From positions 1-5,343 of the forward strand of contig JAOZMT010000189.1 in NCBI GenBank assembly GCA_029934175.1: DNA of 5,343 nt, read 5' to 3'. This stretch comes from Victivallales bacterium (lineage in GTDB: Bacteria > Verrucomicrobiota > Lentisphaeria > Victivallales > JAUVCU01). Made by a program: the position numbers and the translations under genes. Below are positions 1-5,343 of this stretch, piece after piece (position 1 is the stretch's first letter; each line of letters begins with the position of its first letter). Below the pieces are notes generated by a model. The model had not been told where the DNA came from, searched no databases, and worked only from the letters and a program-made list of their open reading frames with translations.

Positions 1-275
1 AGGGGCTGTAGATTTAATCTAACAACTACCTAAACGCCTGCTAACAAACATAGTGCAACCCTTTCAGGGTTGTAGTTTTGTTGTTAGTCTCCGTAGGTTA
101 AAACGAACAGCTATTCATGTTTAACCTCTTCGAGGTTATTTCTTTAACTACCACGAATGGGGTAAAACTTGAATAGCCACGGGTTTTAACCCGTGGAAAA
201 TCACCCCACATTACAACCCCGAATGGGGTTGAACAATAACATGTTACAGATTATTGTATTAAATCGACAGCCCCT
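1..275. repeat. Hairpin-rich REP-like intergenic element bounded by inverted repeats
   Basis: Seen: the first 22 bases (1-22) match the reverse complement of 254-275 at 19 of 22 positions, with the core AGGGGCTGT/ACAGCCCCT exact. Inside are short hairpins: 56-62/66-72 (loop TTC), 122-128/132-138 (loop TTC), 150-154/159-163 (loop GAAT, one mismatch), 177-184/189-196 (loop TTTA) and 214-220/225-231 (loop GAAT). A longer nested inverted repeat pairs 110-126 with 161-177 (15 of 17). Most stems are variants of AACCC/GGGTT. No reading frame of useful length is present. Known: clusters of such palindromes are typical of REP/BIME elements, often mobilised by REP-associated tyrosine transposases of the Y1 type. 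Inferred: this is a repetitive element, possibly continuing left of the window. No transposase gene is visible here, so the mobilising enzyme is unknown. Confidence 0.65.
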
Positions 276-290
276 GAAAGCGGAACTCCG

Positions 291-317
291 ACACTTTAAA
301 TTCCTAGACTAAAGTGT
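291..317. repeat. Short inverted repeat (8-bp stem, 11-nt loop)
   Basis: ACACTTTA at 291-298 is exactly complementary to TAAAGTGT at 310-317, separated by 11 bases. It lies between the hairpin-rich element and the end of rhuM. No T-tract follows on either strand, so it is not a convincing terminator. The rest of 276-395 shows no gene, RNA or recognisable site. Confidence 0.35.
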
Positions 318-351
318 AAAGTAGTTTTAAGTGCAATCTGAAACTAGCCAT

Positions 352-400
352 AATAATAAACCTAATTCTTTTAAGGAACTTTTATGTTTGTTTTATTATT
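352..400 (-). terminator. Weak AT-rich inverted repeat at the 3' end of rhuM, possible terminator
   Basis: AATAATAAAC at 352-361 pairs with 390-400 apart from one extra T. The right arm covers the rhuM stop codon (396-398), so on the minus strand the hairpin would form at the very end of the message. The 28-base loop, the almost pure A/T stem and the lack of a clean U-tract make this a poor intrinsic terminator. In such AT-rich DNA the match could be chance. Confidence 0.2.
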
Positions 401-1469
401 TTTGCATATTTCGCAAATCTATATGATTTTCCAATAGATTTAAATAATCATTTATCCCTGTTAATTCTTTTTCTTCTCTTCGCTTAATTGAATATTTGTC
501 ATATTCATTTTTTGCATAGTTATCAGCTTTTTCTCTTGATATAGTTCCTGAATTATTTAAAATATCTCTCTCAATAAATTTTAAAAATTCATCAATCTTA
601 CTTTCCCATTGGTTCATAAATAGTTGCTTTCGCCTTTTTGCTTGGTCTTCCAAAAAATCTAATAACATTGAAACGATACGATTTAACTCGTCAATTTCAT
701 TTTCATTTAAATAATTTTTTCCAATTGTAACATCTGTCTTGCGGATTTCATCTCGTTGCCAACTTGTTAATCCCATAAAAGGAAGTGCTGCATTAGCTCT
801 TGATTTTTTTAATTCTGCAGCAGTCATTCCAGTAGCTGCATAATGTAACTTGTTTTGTATAATAGAATAAACTATTGTAGTTTCTTTCCAATTTGGTTCA
901 TAATCAATTGCCATAGAAATAATTTCTCGAACTCGTAAATACATTCTTCTTTCACTTGAACGAATATCACGAATACGAGCAAGCATCTCATCAAAATAAT
1001 CTGGAACGGTAGAATTTTTAACAGGAGGATTTTTTAATCGTTCATCATCCATCACAAAACCTTTGATAATATATTCTTTTAATTGCTGTGTTGCCCATAT
1101 TCTAAAACGAGTTGCAATAAGGCTTTTAACTCTATATCCTACAGAAATTATTGCATCTAAATTATAATGTTTTATTTTTCTGTTTATTTTTCTATTCCCT
1201 TCTTGGCGAACTACCGAGAAATCCTCGGAAGTTGAAATCTCAACTAATTCACCATCTGCATAAATATTTTTTAAATGCAAAGAAATATTGTCTGTTGAAC
1301 ATTGAAACAACTCTGCCATCATTTGCTGTGTTAGCCAAATTGTTTCATTTTCAAGACGAACCTCTAACTTTATATCTCCACTATCTGTCTGATATACAAG
1401 AAATTCTCCTTTGGGAATATTTTGTGCCATCCTCAACTCTTCATTTATTTGATCTTCTTTAGCTGGCAT
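396..1469 (-). CDS. rhuM: RhuM family protein (virulence-associated, function unknown)
   Basis: The 357-residue product matches the RhuM family along its whole length, about 15-20 residues longer than I expect because of an N-terminal extension. Seen: an N-terminal block with IWLTQQMMAELF and DNISLHLKNI (about 44-68), which looks like a helix-turn-helix-type DNA-binding unit; the family block HYNLDAIISVGYRV (101-114) followed by RFRIWATQQLKEYI (121-134); SSERRMY (171-177); and the late block MGLTSWQRDEIRKTDV with KNYL (232-254). The C-terminal third is charged and helical. There is no signal peptide or membrane segment, so it is probably cytoplasmic. Known: the family is named after a gene in Salmonella pathogenicity island 3, its biochemical function is not established, and members occur on islands and next to restriction-modification loci. 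The gene starts 9 bases after the lipoprotein stop. No clear Shine-Dalgarno site precedes Met1; Met14, preceded by GAGTTGAGG, is an alternative start. It is probably co-transcribed with topA and the lipoprotein. No frameshift or missing block is visible. Confidence 0.88.
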   Translation of the reverse strand: MPAKEDQINEELRMAQNIPKGEFLVYQTDSGDIKLEVRLENETIWLTQQMMAELFQCSTDNISLHLKNIYADGELVEISTSEDFSVVRQEGNRKINRKIKHYNLDAIISVGYRVKSLIATRFRIWATQQLKEYIIKGFVMDDERLKNPPVKNSTVPDYFDEMLARIRDIRSSERRMYLRVREIISMAIDYEPNWKETTIVYSIIQNKLHYAATGMTAAELKKSRANAALPFMGLTSWQRDEIRKTDVTIGKNYLNENEIDELNRIVSMLLDFLEDQAKRRKQLFMNQWESKIDEFLKFIERDILNNSGTISREKADNYAKNEYDKYSIKRREEKELTGINDYLNLLENHIDLRNMQK

Positions 1470-1478
1470 TTTTATTAT

Positions 1479-1793
1479 TTATTGTTGAATTTTCAATCTC
1501 GTTCCATCATATCTGCAAAAAGCTTCATCAGTAGCAGTAACTCTTCCACAACTTGGACAAAATTTATTTGTCTGCATATTGTTTCCAATCACCCCACCAG
1601 CAACGGCACCAGCAACACCACCAATAACAGCACCTTCAACTCTATTTCCAGATTGATGACCAATTACCCCACCAGCAACAGCACCAAGCACTGCACCAGC
1701 TCCTGTTCCAATGGCTGTTTCTTTGCCAAATCTACTTGATTTACAACTAGATAATAAAACTACAACTGTTAATGTCAATAAAACTCTTTTCAT
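1479..1793 (-). CDS. Glycine-zipper lipoprotein with C-terminal zinc-ribbon-like motif
   Basis: A 104-residue protein with three parts. Residues 1-17 are a lipoprotein signal peptide: MKR, a hydrophobic stretch, then the lipobox L-S-S-C with Cys17 as the predicted lipidated residue. Residues 28-70 are a glycine zipper of the YMGG/OmpA-like class, with regularly spaced Gly and Ala, probably a membrane-embedded hairpin. It contains an internal duplication: GAVAGGVIG occurs at 37-45 and again at 62-70, and the DNA at 1585-1611 and 1660-1686 agrees at 25 of 27 bases. Residues 78-100 carry CPSCG, then FCRYDGT, the C-x2-C...C-x2-D pattern of many small zinc ribbons. Known: glycine-zipper lipoproteins are envelope proteins, mostly of unclear function. 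A zinc-ribbon-like tail is unexpected if it faces the periplasm. A good Shine-Dalgarno site, AGAGGTG, lies 5 bases before the ATG. The gene follows topA closely and precedes rhuM by 9 bases. The lipoprotein call is firm; any specific role is unknown. Confidence 0.82.
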   Translation of the reverse strand: MKRVLLTLTVVVLLSSCKSSRFGKETAIGTGAGAVLGAVAGGVIGHQSGNRVEGAVIGGVAGAVAGGVIGNNMQTNKFCPSCGRVTATDEAFCRYDGTRLKIQQ

Positions 1794-1798
1794 TTTTT

Positions 1799-1805
1799 CA
1801 CCTCT
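1799..1805 (-). promoter_or_regulatory. Shine-Dalgarno site of the glycine-zipper lipoprotein gene
   Basis: On the minus strand the sequence reads AGAGGTG, five bases before the ATG at 1791-1793 and just after the topA stop (1807-1809). It fixes the lipoprotein start and supports separate translation initiation within a shared message. Confidence 0.7.
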
Positions 1806-1806
1806 T

Positions 1807-4560
1807 TTAATATTTTGATACTAATTTTTTAAGTGCAGCAACTTGCTTTACACTTAACTCTCTTCCACCATCATATTGTTTTTTTAATGACTCGTAAAAA
1901 CTTTTATCGCTAAATGTTCTACGCCCTTTTTTAACAGGTTCAGCCCAATCTGTTACTTTTGCGAGTTGTGCAAATGCTTTATCCAATTCTTCTTTTTCCT
2001 TTTTAGGAATAGTTGAAATTGGAGCGCCTTCAGATTTACCATCTATTGCTTCTCCACTTGCATACTTCGCATGAAGTTTAGCAAACGCAGCAACTTGTCT
2101 AGCTGATAAACTTCGCCCACTTTTGTATTGACCTGCTATTGAATCAAAAAAGTCTTTATCATCATAAACTCTTTTTCCTTTCTTAACAGGTTCTTTCCAT
2201 TTTGTAACTTTCGATAAAAACTCTATTTGCTGTTCGACAACTGGATTTTTAGTTTGTTCAACTTCTTCTTTAGATGGAGCTAAAGATAATTTTTCTAATA
2301 ATTCTTTAGATACTGTAGTTTGCTTTATATATTTATTAACAATTCTTGCTAATGCTTGGACTTGTTTCTCAGATAAAACTCTTCCTGTTTCAACTTGAGA
2401 TTTTAAAGAATTATAAAATTTACTATCATCAAAAACTCGTTTACCTTTTTTAGTTGGTTCATCCCATTTTATATCAACGCAAGCAGTAAATAATTCTGCA
2501 TAGTTCGCAGCCTCTTCATCAGATATTTTACTAGCAGCAGCTTTTTTCTTAAATGCTATATTTTCAGATTCTACTGTTTTTAAATCATCTTCAAACTTAA
2601 ATTTCTTAGCTAAATCAGCAAGACCTTTAATTTGTTCTTGATAATTCAACCCTATTCTAATTAAAGCACTCCATTGTTTTGCTGAAACAATAGAATCCTT
2701 CTCAAATTTCTTTTTAACAGAAGTAAAAAACTTTTCATCGCTATATTCTCTTGGACCTACTTTATCTGGTTTTTGCCACTCTTTTACATTGTCGCTAATT
2801 AAAGCTATAAGAGCTTTTGTTTTATCTGCATCAGGAGCTCCTTCGTGTTTAACTGAAATCACCCACTTCTCAAAGTTTGAATAAAAATTCTGTAGCATTT
2901 GATGCCACTCTAAATCACCTTGTTCAATATTATCAAGTTCACTTTCCATTTTTGCAGTAAAACTAACTTCAAATAAATGAGGTAATTTTGCAACAAGAAA
3001 ATCGCAAACAGAAAATCCTAATTCAGTAGGAAACAAACGACCTTTATCACGATTTACATATTCTCTATCTTGAATAGTATTTACAATTGATGCGTAAGTA
3101 GATGGTCGTCCTACCCCATTTGCCTCTAGTTCACGAATTAAAGATGCTTCTGAAAAACGAGATGGTGGTTCAGTGAATTTTTGCTCTGTATCTAGTTTAT
3201 TTAAGAAACAAGTATCACCTTGTTTTAACTTTGCAAGTTCAGCAGATAAACCTTCGCCATCTTCTTCACTATCGCCCTTGAAAACTTTCATAAAACCTTG
3301 AAAAACAGTAATCGTAACCGATGTTTTAAATAGATAATCCCTAGTATCTGCACCTTTCGCATTTACTTCAACAGTAGTTCTCATTAGTTTAGCTTGCGCC
3401 ATTTGGCTAGCAACAAAACGATTCCAAATTAAAGTATATAGTTTTAATTGTGGTTCATCAAGATATTTTTTAAGTTTAGTAGGAGTTAATTCAACATTTG
3501 TAGGTCTAATAGCTTCATGCGCTCCTTGTGACCCAGCTTTACTTTTATAAAAATTTGGCTTCTTTGGAACATATTCATTTCCATAATTTGTAGATATAAA
3601 ACCTAGTGCATCTCCCTGAGCTTCTTTTGCAATTGCAAAAGAATCTGTTCTCATATAAGTAATTAATCCAACATGCCCAAATTCTGCAATATCAAAACCT
3701 TCATATAATTGCTGAGCAACTTGCATTGTAAAACGAGAATTAAATCTAAGCATACTACTTGCTGATTGCTGTAGTGTACTTGTGATAAATGGTGGATATG
3801 GATTTTTCTTTCTAGGAGTAGTTTCAATAGAATCTATAGTCCATGATTTAGAATTTTGAACAGCATCTTTTGCACACATCGCATCTTTTTCATTATTAAT
3901 ATCAAGTTTTTTACCAGAAATTTTTGCAAGTTTGGCAGAGAACCTTTTTCCACTATTAGGAGAGGTTGCATCTAACTCAGCCATAAAATTCCAATACTCT
4001 ACAGGTTCAAAAGCTAAAATATCTCTTTCTTTTTCACATACAAGCCTTAATGCAACTGATTGAACACGCCCTGCACTAACTCCTCGTTTAATATTTGACC
4101 ATAATAATGGGCTAACTTGAAAGCCTACAATTCTATCTAGAAGTCTGCGTGCTTGTTGAGATTCAACTCTATCCATATCAACAACACCTGGATTTTCAAA
4201 CGCTTTAGATACAGCAGCTTTAGTAATTTCATTAAAAGCAACTCTCTTAAAAGGAGCTTTCACCCCTTTGGTTAACGCCTCTTTTAAATGCCAAGCAATC
4301 GCTTCCCCTTCACGGTCGGGGTCGGGTGCTAAATATATCTCATCAGCTTTTTTAGCTGCAGCTCTTAATTTTTTTAAAACATCTTTACCACGCGTAGTTT
4401 CTACATATTTAGGTTCAAAGTTGTTTTTTATATCTATGCCTAAATTTTTAGGAGGTAGGTCTCTTACATGCCCAACTGAGGCTTCCACTTTATAACCTTT
4501 CCCAAGAATTTTTTCAATCGTTTTTGCTTTCGCTGGTGATTCCACTATTACTAATTTCAT
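1807..4560 (-). CDS. topA: DNA topoisomerase I (type IA) with four-copy C-terminal repeat tail
   Basis: A 917-residue type IA topoisomerase, which relaxes negatively supercoiled DNA by cutting one strand through a 5'-phosphotyrosine link. Seen: TOPRIM domain at about 1-115, with VIVESPAKAKTIEK carrying Glu7 and the metal-binding D80-x-D82-x-E84 in APDPDREGEAIAWHL; the domain joint with ARRLLDRIVGFQVSPLLW and SAGRVQSVALRLV (137-174); the active site LITYMRTDS with catalytic Tyr302 and Arg304; QGAHEAIRPT (345-354); and the gate-domain block LIRELEANGVGRPSTYASI (474-492). The core ends near residue 570. The tail (about 590-917) has no tetracysteine zinc fingers; it carries four 46-residue repeats instead, described separately. 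The start is supported by MKLVIVESPAKAKT being the normal N-terminus and by AAAGGGA five bases upstream. The gene is full length, with all catalytic residues present, and heads a likely operon with the lipoprotein and rhuM. The tail suggests the PVC group, but that is a recollection. Confidence 0.97.
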   Translation of the reverse strand: MKLVIVESPAKAKTIEKILGKGYKVEASVGHVRDLPPKNLGIDIKNNFEPKYVETTRGKDVLKKLRAAAKKADEIYLAPDPDREGEAIAWHLKEALTKGVKAPFKRVAFNEITKAAVSKAFENPGVVDMDRVESQQARRLLDRIVGFQVSPLLWSNIKRGVSAGRVQSVALRLVCEKERDILAFEPVEYWNFMAELDATSPNSGKRFSAKLAKISGKKLDINNEKDAMCAKDAVQNSKSWTIDSIETTPRKKNPYPPFITSTLQQSASSMLRFNSRFTMQVAQQLYEGFDIAEFGHVGLITYMRTDSFAIAKEAQGDALGFISTNYGNEYVPKKPNFYKSKAGSQGAHEAIRPTNVELTPTKLKKYLDEPQLKLYTLIWNRFVASQMAQAKLMRTTVEVNAKGADTRDYLFKTSVTITVFQGFMKVFKGDSEEDGEGLSAELAKLKQGDTCFLNKLDTEQKFTEPPSRFSEASLIRELEANGVGRPSTYASIVNTIQDREYVNRDKGRLFPTELGFSVCDFLVAKLPHLFEVSFTAKMESELDNIEQGDLEWHQMLQNFYSNFEKWVISVKHEGAPDADKTKALIALISDNVKEWQKPDKVGPREYSDEKFFTSVKKKFEKDSIVSAKQWSALIRIGLNYQEQIKGLADLAKKFKFEDDLKTVESENIAFKKKAAASKISDEEAANYAELFTACVDIKWDEPTKKGKRVFDDSKFYNSLKSQVETGRVLSEKQVQALARIVNKYIKQTTVSKELLEKLSLAPSKEEVEQTKNPVVEQQIEFLSKVTKWKEPVKKGKRVYDDKDFFDSIAGQYKSGRSLSARQVAAFAKLHAKYASGEAIDGKSEGAPISTIPKKEKEELDKAFAQLAKVTDWAEPVKKGRRTFSDKSFYESLKKQYDGGRELSVKQVAALKKLVSKY
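1810..2778 (-). repeat. Four 46-residue W...Y repeats encoded in the topA tail
   Basis: Four units of equal length start with Trp and end with Tyr: residues 595-640 (2641-2778), 699-744 (2329-2466), 788-833 (2062-2199) and 872-917 (1810-1947). The shared pattern is W-x-x-P, then a lysine/glycine/arginine patch (KKGKR or similar), [FY]-x-D-x-x-F-[FY]-x-S, a short basic stretch, then L/V-S-x-[KR]-Q-x-x-A and a final K-Y or N-Y. Units 2-4 are closest to each other; unit 1 is the most diverged. Linkers are 38-58 residues long and vary. The lysine-rich character suggests DNA binding in place of zinc ribbons, which is inference. The last repeat ends exactly at the stop codon. Confidence 0.8.
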
Positions 4561-4565
4561 TTATA

Positions 4566-4572
4566 TCCCTTT
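4566..4572 (-). promoter_or_regulatory. Shine-Dalgarno-like site of topA
   Basis: The minus strand reads AAAGGGA, followed by five bases and the ATG at 4558-4560. It agrees with the start expected from the conserved TopA N-terminus. Confidence 0.55.
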
Positions 4573-4605
4573 TTATTATTTTGTTTAATTTTTTTCATCT
4601 CTTTT

Positions 4606-4634
4606 AATATATAACTTTTATTTAAATTTAGCAA
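4606..4634 (-). promoter_or_regulatory. topA: Candidate sigma-70-type promoter for topA
   Basis: On the minus strand TTGCTA (4629-4634) is separated by exactly 17 bases from TATATT (4606-4611), about 45 bases before the topA ATG. Both boxes match the -35/-10 consensus at most positions. The position is sensible: between the end of the upstream pseudogene (4664) and topA. Because the region is nearly all A/T, a match of this quality can arise by chance. Confidence 0.35.
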
Positions 4635-4663
4635 GTGTTTTTGTTGATAAATATTGATTTATT

Positions 4664-5134
4664 TTAAAAAATAAGTAATAGTAGTCCCATTATTATGAAA
4701 AATATACATAATATAATTTTACTTGCAACGACATTTCGTTTACTTAAATTAATAAATTGTAATGTATTCATCCCTTTATAAGTTACAATAAAAACTGTAA
4801 TTAAAGGGATTATAAACATTAAGTTATACTGTGAACGGTTGAAAAATATACTTTTTGAAAGATGATAACAATTGCTATTTTTGATTTTATAAATTCTTGG
4901 CTACTAGAAGTAACCAATTATTTATAAAATTAAAAAGAGCTGTTGTTTGCGCTTTCAGGAAGTTTATTTTTCAGCCGTTTGCAGTATATATAACAATAAA
5001 TATAAAAGCCATTTAGAATAAATTTCTTCTTTTATCAGTAAAGTTAAAGTCGGGATATACACTTGACCTGTGCAAACACTCTCTATCGCTGTTACAAATA
5101 TTCCTACAAAAAATGCTCCTGGTATATTATATAA
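4664..5134 (-). pseudogene. CcdA/DsbD-like membrane protein, 5'-truncated and split by a MITE
   Basis: Two in-frame pieces make up this gene. The first (5134-4988, 49 codons) contains GAFFVGIFVTAIESVCTGQV followed by YIPTL, ending SKWLLYLLLY. The second (4825-4664, 53 codons plus TAA) begins NLMFIIPLITVF and ends IIMGLLLLIF. Joined, they read ...LLLYNLMFIIPL..., which fits the last transmembrane helices of CcdA/DsbD-type proteins, where E-x2-C-T-G-Q-V-Y-x-P is a typical motif around a redox cysteine. These proteins carry electrons from cytoplasmic thioredoxin across the membrane. The interrupted copy would stop at TAA 4964-4966, inside the inserted element. Upstream of 5134 the same frame has stops at 5135-5137, 5153-5155 and 5165-5167, and no start codon, so the 5' half is lost or decayed. 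In another frame at about 5184-5228 the peptide LEFTILVCYFEND could be a scrap of it. A 51-codon reading frame from ATG 4817-4819 exists but has no Shine-Dalgarno site. The family call rests on motif memory. Confidence 0.7.
4827..4986. mobile_element. Palindromic MITE, about 160 bp, TA target duplication
   Basis: Seen: the 33 bases at 4829-4861 match the reverse complement of 4952-4984 at 27 of 33 positions (ends CTGTGAACGG and CTGCAAACGG). The symmetry continues inwards, so 4829-4904 pairs with 4910-4984 around a five-base loop (TAGAA) with scattered mismatches and one gap. The whole element is one long hairpin. It is flanked by TATA at 4825-4828 and 4985-4988, which can be read as a TA duplication (4825-4826 and 4987-4988) with ends TACTG...CAGTA, or as a 4-bp TATA duplication with ends CTG...CAG. 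Removing 4826-4987 restores an open membrane-protein frame across the junction (Leu-Leu-Tyr-Asn-Leu-Met). Known: short non-coding elements with terminal inverted repeats and a TA duplication are typical of MITEs moved by IS630/Tc1-mariner transposases. There is no transposase inside. The family assignment is inference; the insertion itself is well supported. Confidence 0.85.
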
Positions 5135-5237
5135 CTACAATGAAACTGCGACTTATGCAATATCTCATAAGCAACTTATTCTGACATTGTTAATCATTCT
5201 CAAAATAGCACACTAAAATTGTGAACTCCAACAACTC

Positions 5238-5343
5238 CTATTCATTAATCTTAAAGACTTTCCAATCTTTGCCTTTGTATGTATAAACCATCCATTTTGT
5301 TATAGTTAATTCTGGGAATTTATTTGCAATTGCTTTTTCATAA
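5238..5343 (-). CDS. 3' end of an unidentified protein gene (partial)
   Basis: An open frame enters from the right edge and ends at TAG (5238-5240), giving the last 34 residues of a protein whose start lies outside the window. It ends TYKGKDWKVFKINE. The mix of charged and aromatic residues and the lysine-rich ending look like a normal soluble C-terminus. I do not recognise the family and assign no function. It lies about 100 bases upstream of the membrane-protein remnant on the same strand. Confidence 0.6.
   Translation of the reverse strand, partial: YEKAIANKFPELTITKWMVYTYKGKDWKVFKINE

Noticed and set aside
39..89. An integron attC-like layout: CTAACAAA at 41-48 facing TTGTTAG at 81-87 around an inner hairpin.
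   Set aside because: The outer boxes do not fit RYYYAAC and GTTRRRY on either strand, and the same bases belong to a larger set of REP-like stems. No integrase or cassette structure is visible.
1..240. Repeated GAATGGGG and AACCC words suggesting a CRISPR array.
   Set aside because: They are inverted, differ from each other and are irregularly spaced; there are no direct repeats with uniform spacers.
1151..1739. Two plus-strand open frames of about 100 codons (1151-1462 and 1422-1739).
   Set aside because: They lie opposite rhuM and the lipoprotein gene, whose products are recognisable. One is dominated by Ser/Thr/Asn, as expected of the complement of a Gly/Ala-rich zipper.
4268..4495. A plus-strand open frame of 75 codons.
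   Set aside because: It lies entirely opposite the conserved TOPRIM region of topA and has no ribosome-binding site or family resemblance.
4770..4810. Inverted repeat ATCCCTTTA/TAAAGGGAT that could be a terminator.
   Set aside because: It lies within conserved coding sequence of the membrane-protein remnant (around IIPLITVF...TYKGM), has a bulged stem and no T-tract, and is best explained as coding coincidence.
4842..4860. A frameshift at the A5/T5 runs was first considered to join the 3' membrane segment to another hydrophobic frame upstream.
   Set aside because: The inserted-element explanation joins the flanking frames exactly, accounts for the inverted repeats and target duplication, and leaves no need for a frameshift or sequencing error.
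4900..5030. Read-through of TGA at 4972-4974 in another minus-strand frame, suggesting a changed genetic code.
   Set aside because: That frame lies in the MITE, and rhuM and topA end at TAA and use TGG for Trp, so the standard code is sufficient.

Overview
The window is strongly AT-rich bacterial DNA in which every gene I can recognise lies on the minus strand, so it is read from the right end (5343) towards the left end (1). In transcription order it holds: the 3' end of an unidentified gene; a broken CcdA/DsbD-like membrane-protein gene interrupted by a small palindromic transposable element; topA (DNA topoisomerase I); a short glycine-zipper lipoprotein gene; a rhuM-family gene; and a hairpin-rich intergenic repeat element.

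Organism: TopA is clearly bacterial. It lacks the usual C-terminal tetracysteine zinc fingers and instead ends in four copies of a 46-residue W...Y repeat. That tail and the core sequence remind me of the PVC group (Lentisphaerota, Kiritimatiellota and relatives) more than of Bacteroidota or Proteobacteria. This is recollection, not a search, and should be held loosely. The lipobox in the small protein indicates a lipoprotein and fits a Gram-negative-type envelope.

Right part (about 4561-5343). The stretch upstream of topA looks empty at first sight but is not. Frame-by-frame reading gives two pieces of one membrane protein, 4988-5134 and 4664-4825. They join in frame once a 160-bp element (4827-4986) and one TA target duplicate are removed. 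The element has 33-bp imperfect terminal inverted repeats and is close to a perfect palindrome over its whole length, which is typical of a MITE. The rebuilt protein carries the C-T-G-Q-V-Y-I-P motif and the final transmembrane helices of a CcdA/DsbD-like thiol-electron transporter. Its 5' half is missing or decayed.

Middle part (1479-4634). A plausible promoter and Shine-Dalgarno site precede topA. The lipoprotein gene follows topA after 12 to 15 bases with its own good Shine-Dalgarno site, and rhuM follows 9 bases later. The three look like one transcription unit, with a housekeeping gene first and an accessory gene last.

Left part (1-395). There is no gene here. Bases 1-275 form a cluster of at least five short hairpins with shared loops, enclosed by a 22-bp inverted repeat, and resemble REP/BIME-type repeats. 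Bases 276-400 hold two weaker inverted repeats at the end of rhuM.

The strongest finding is the MITE insertion, because the restored reading frame gives a direct internal test of it.
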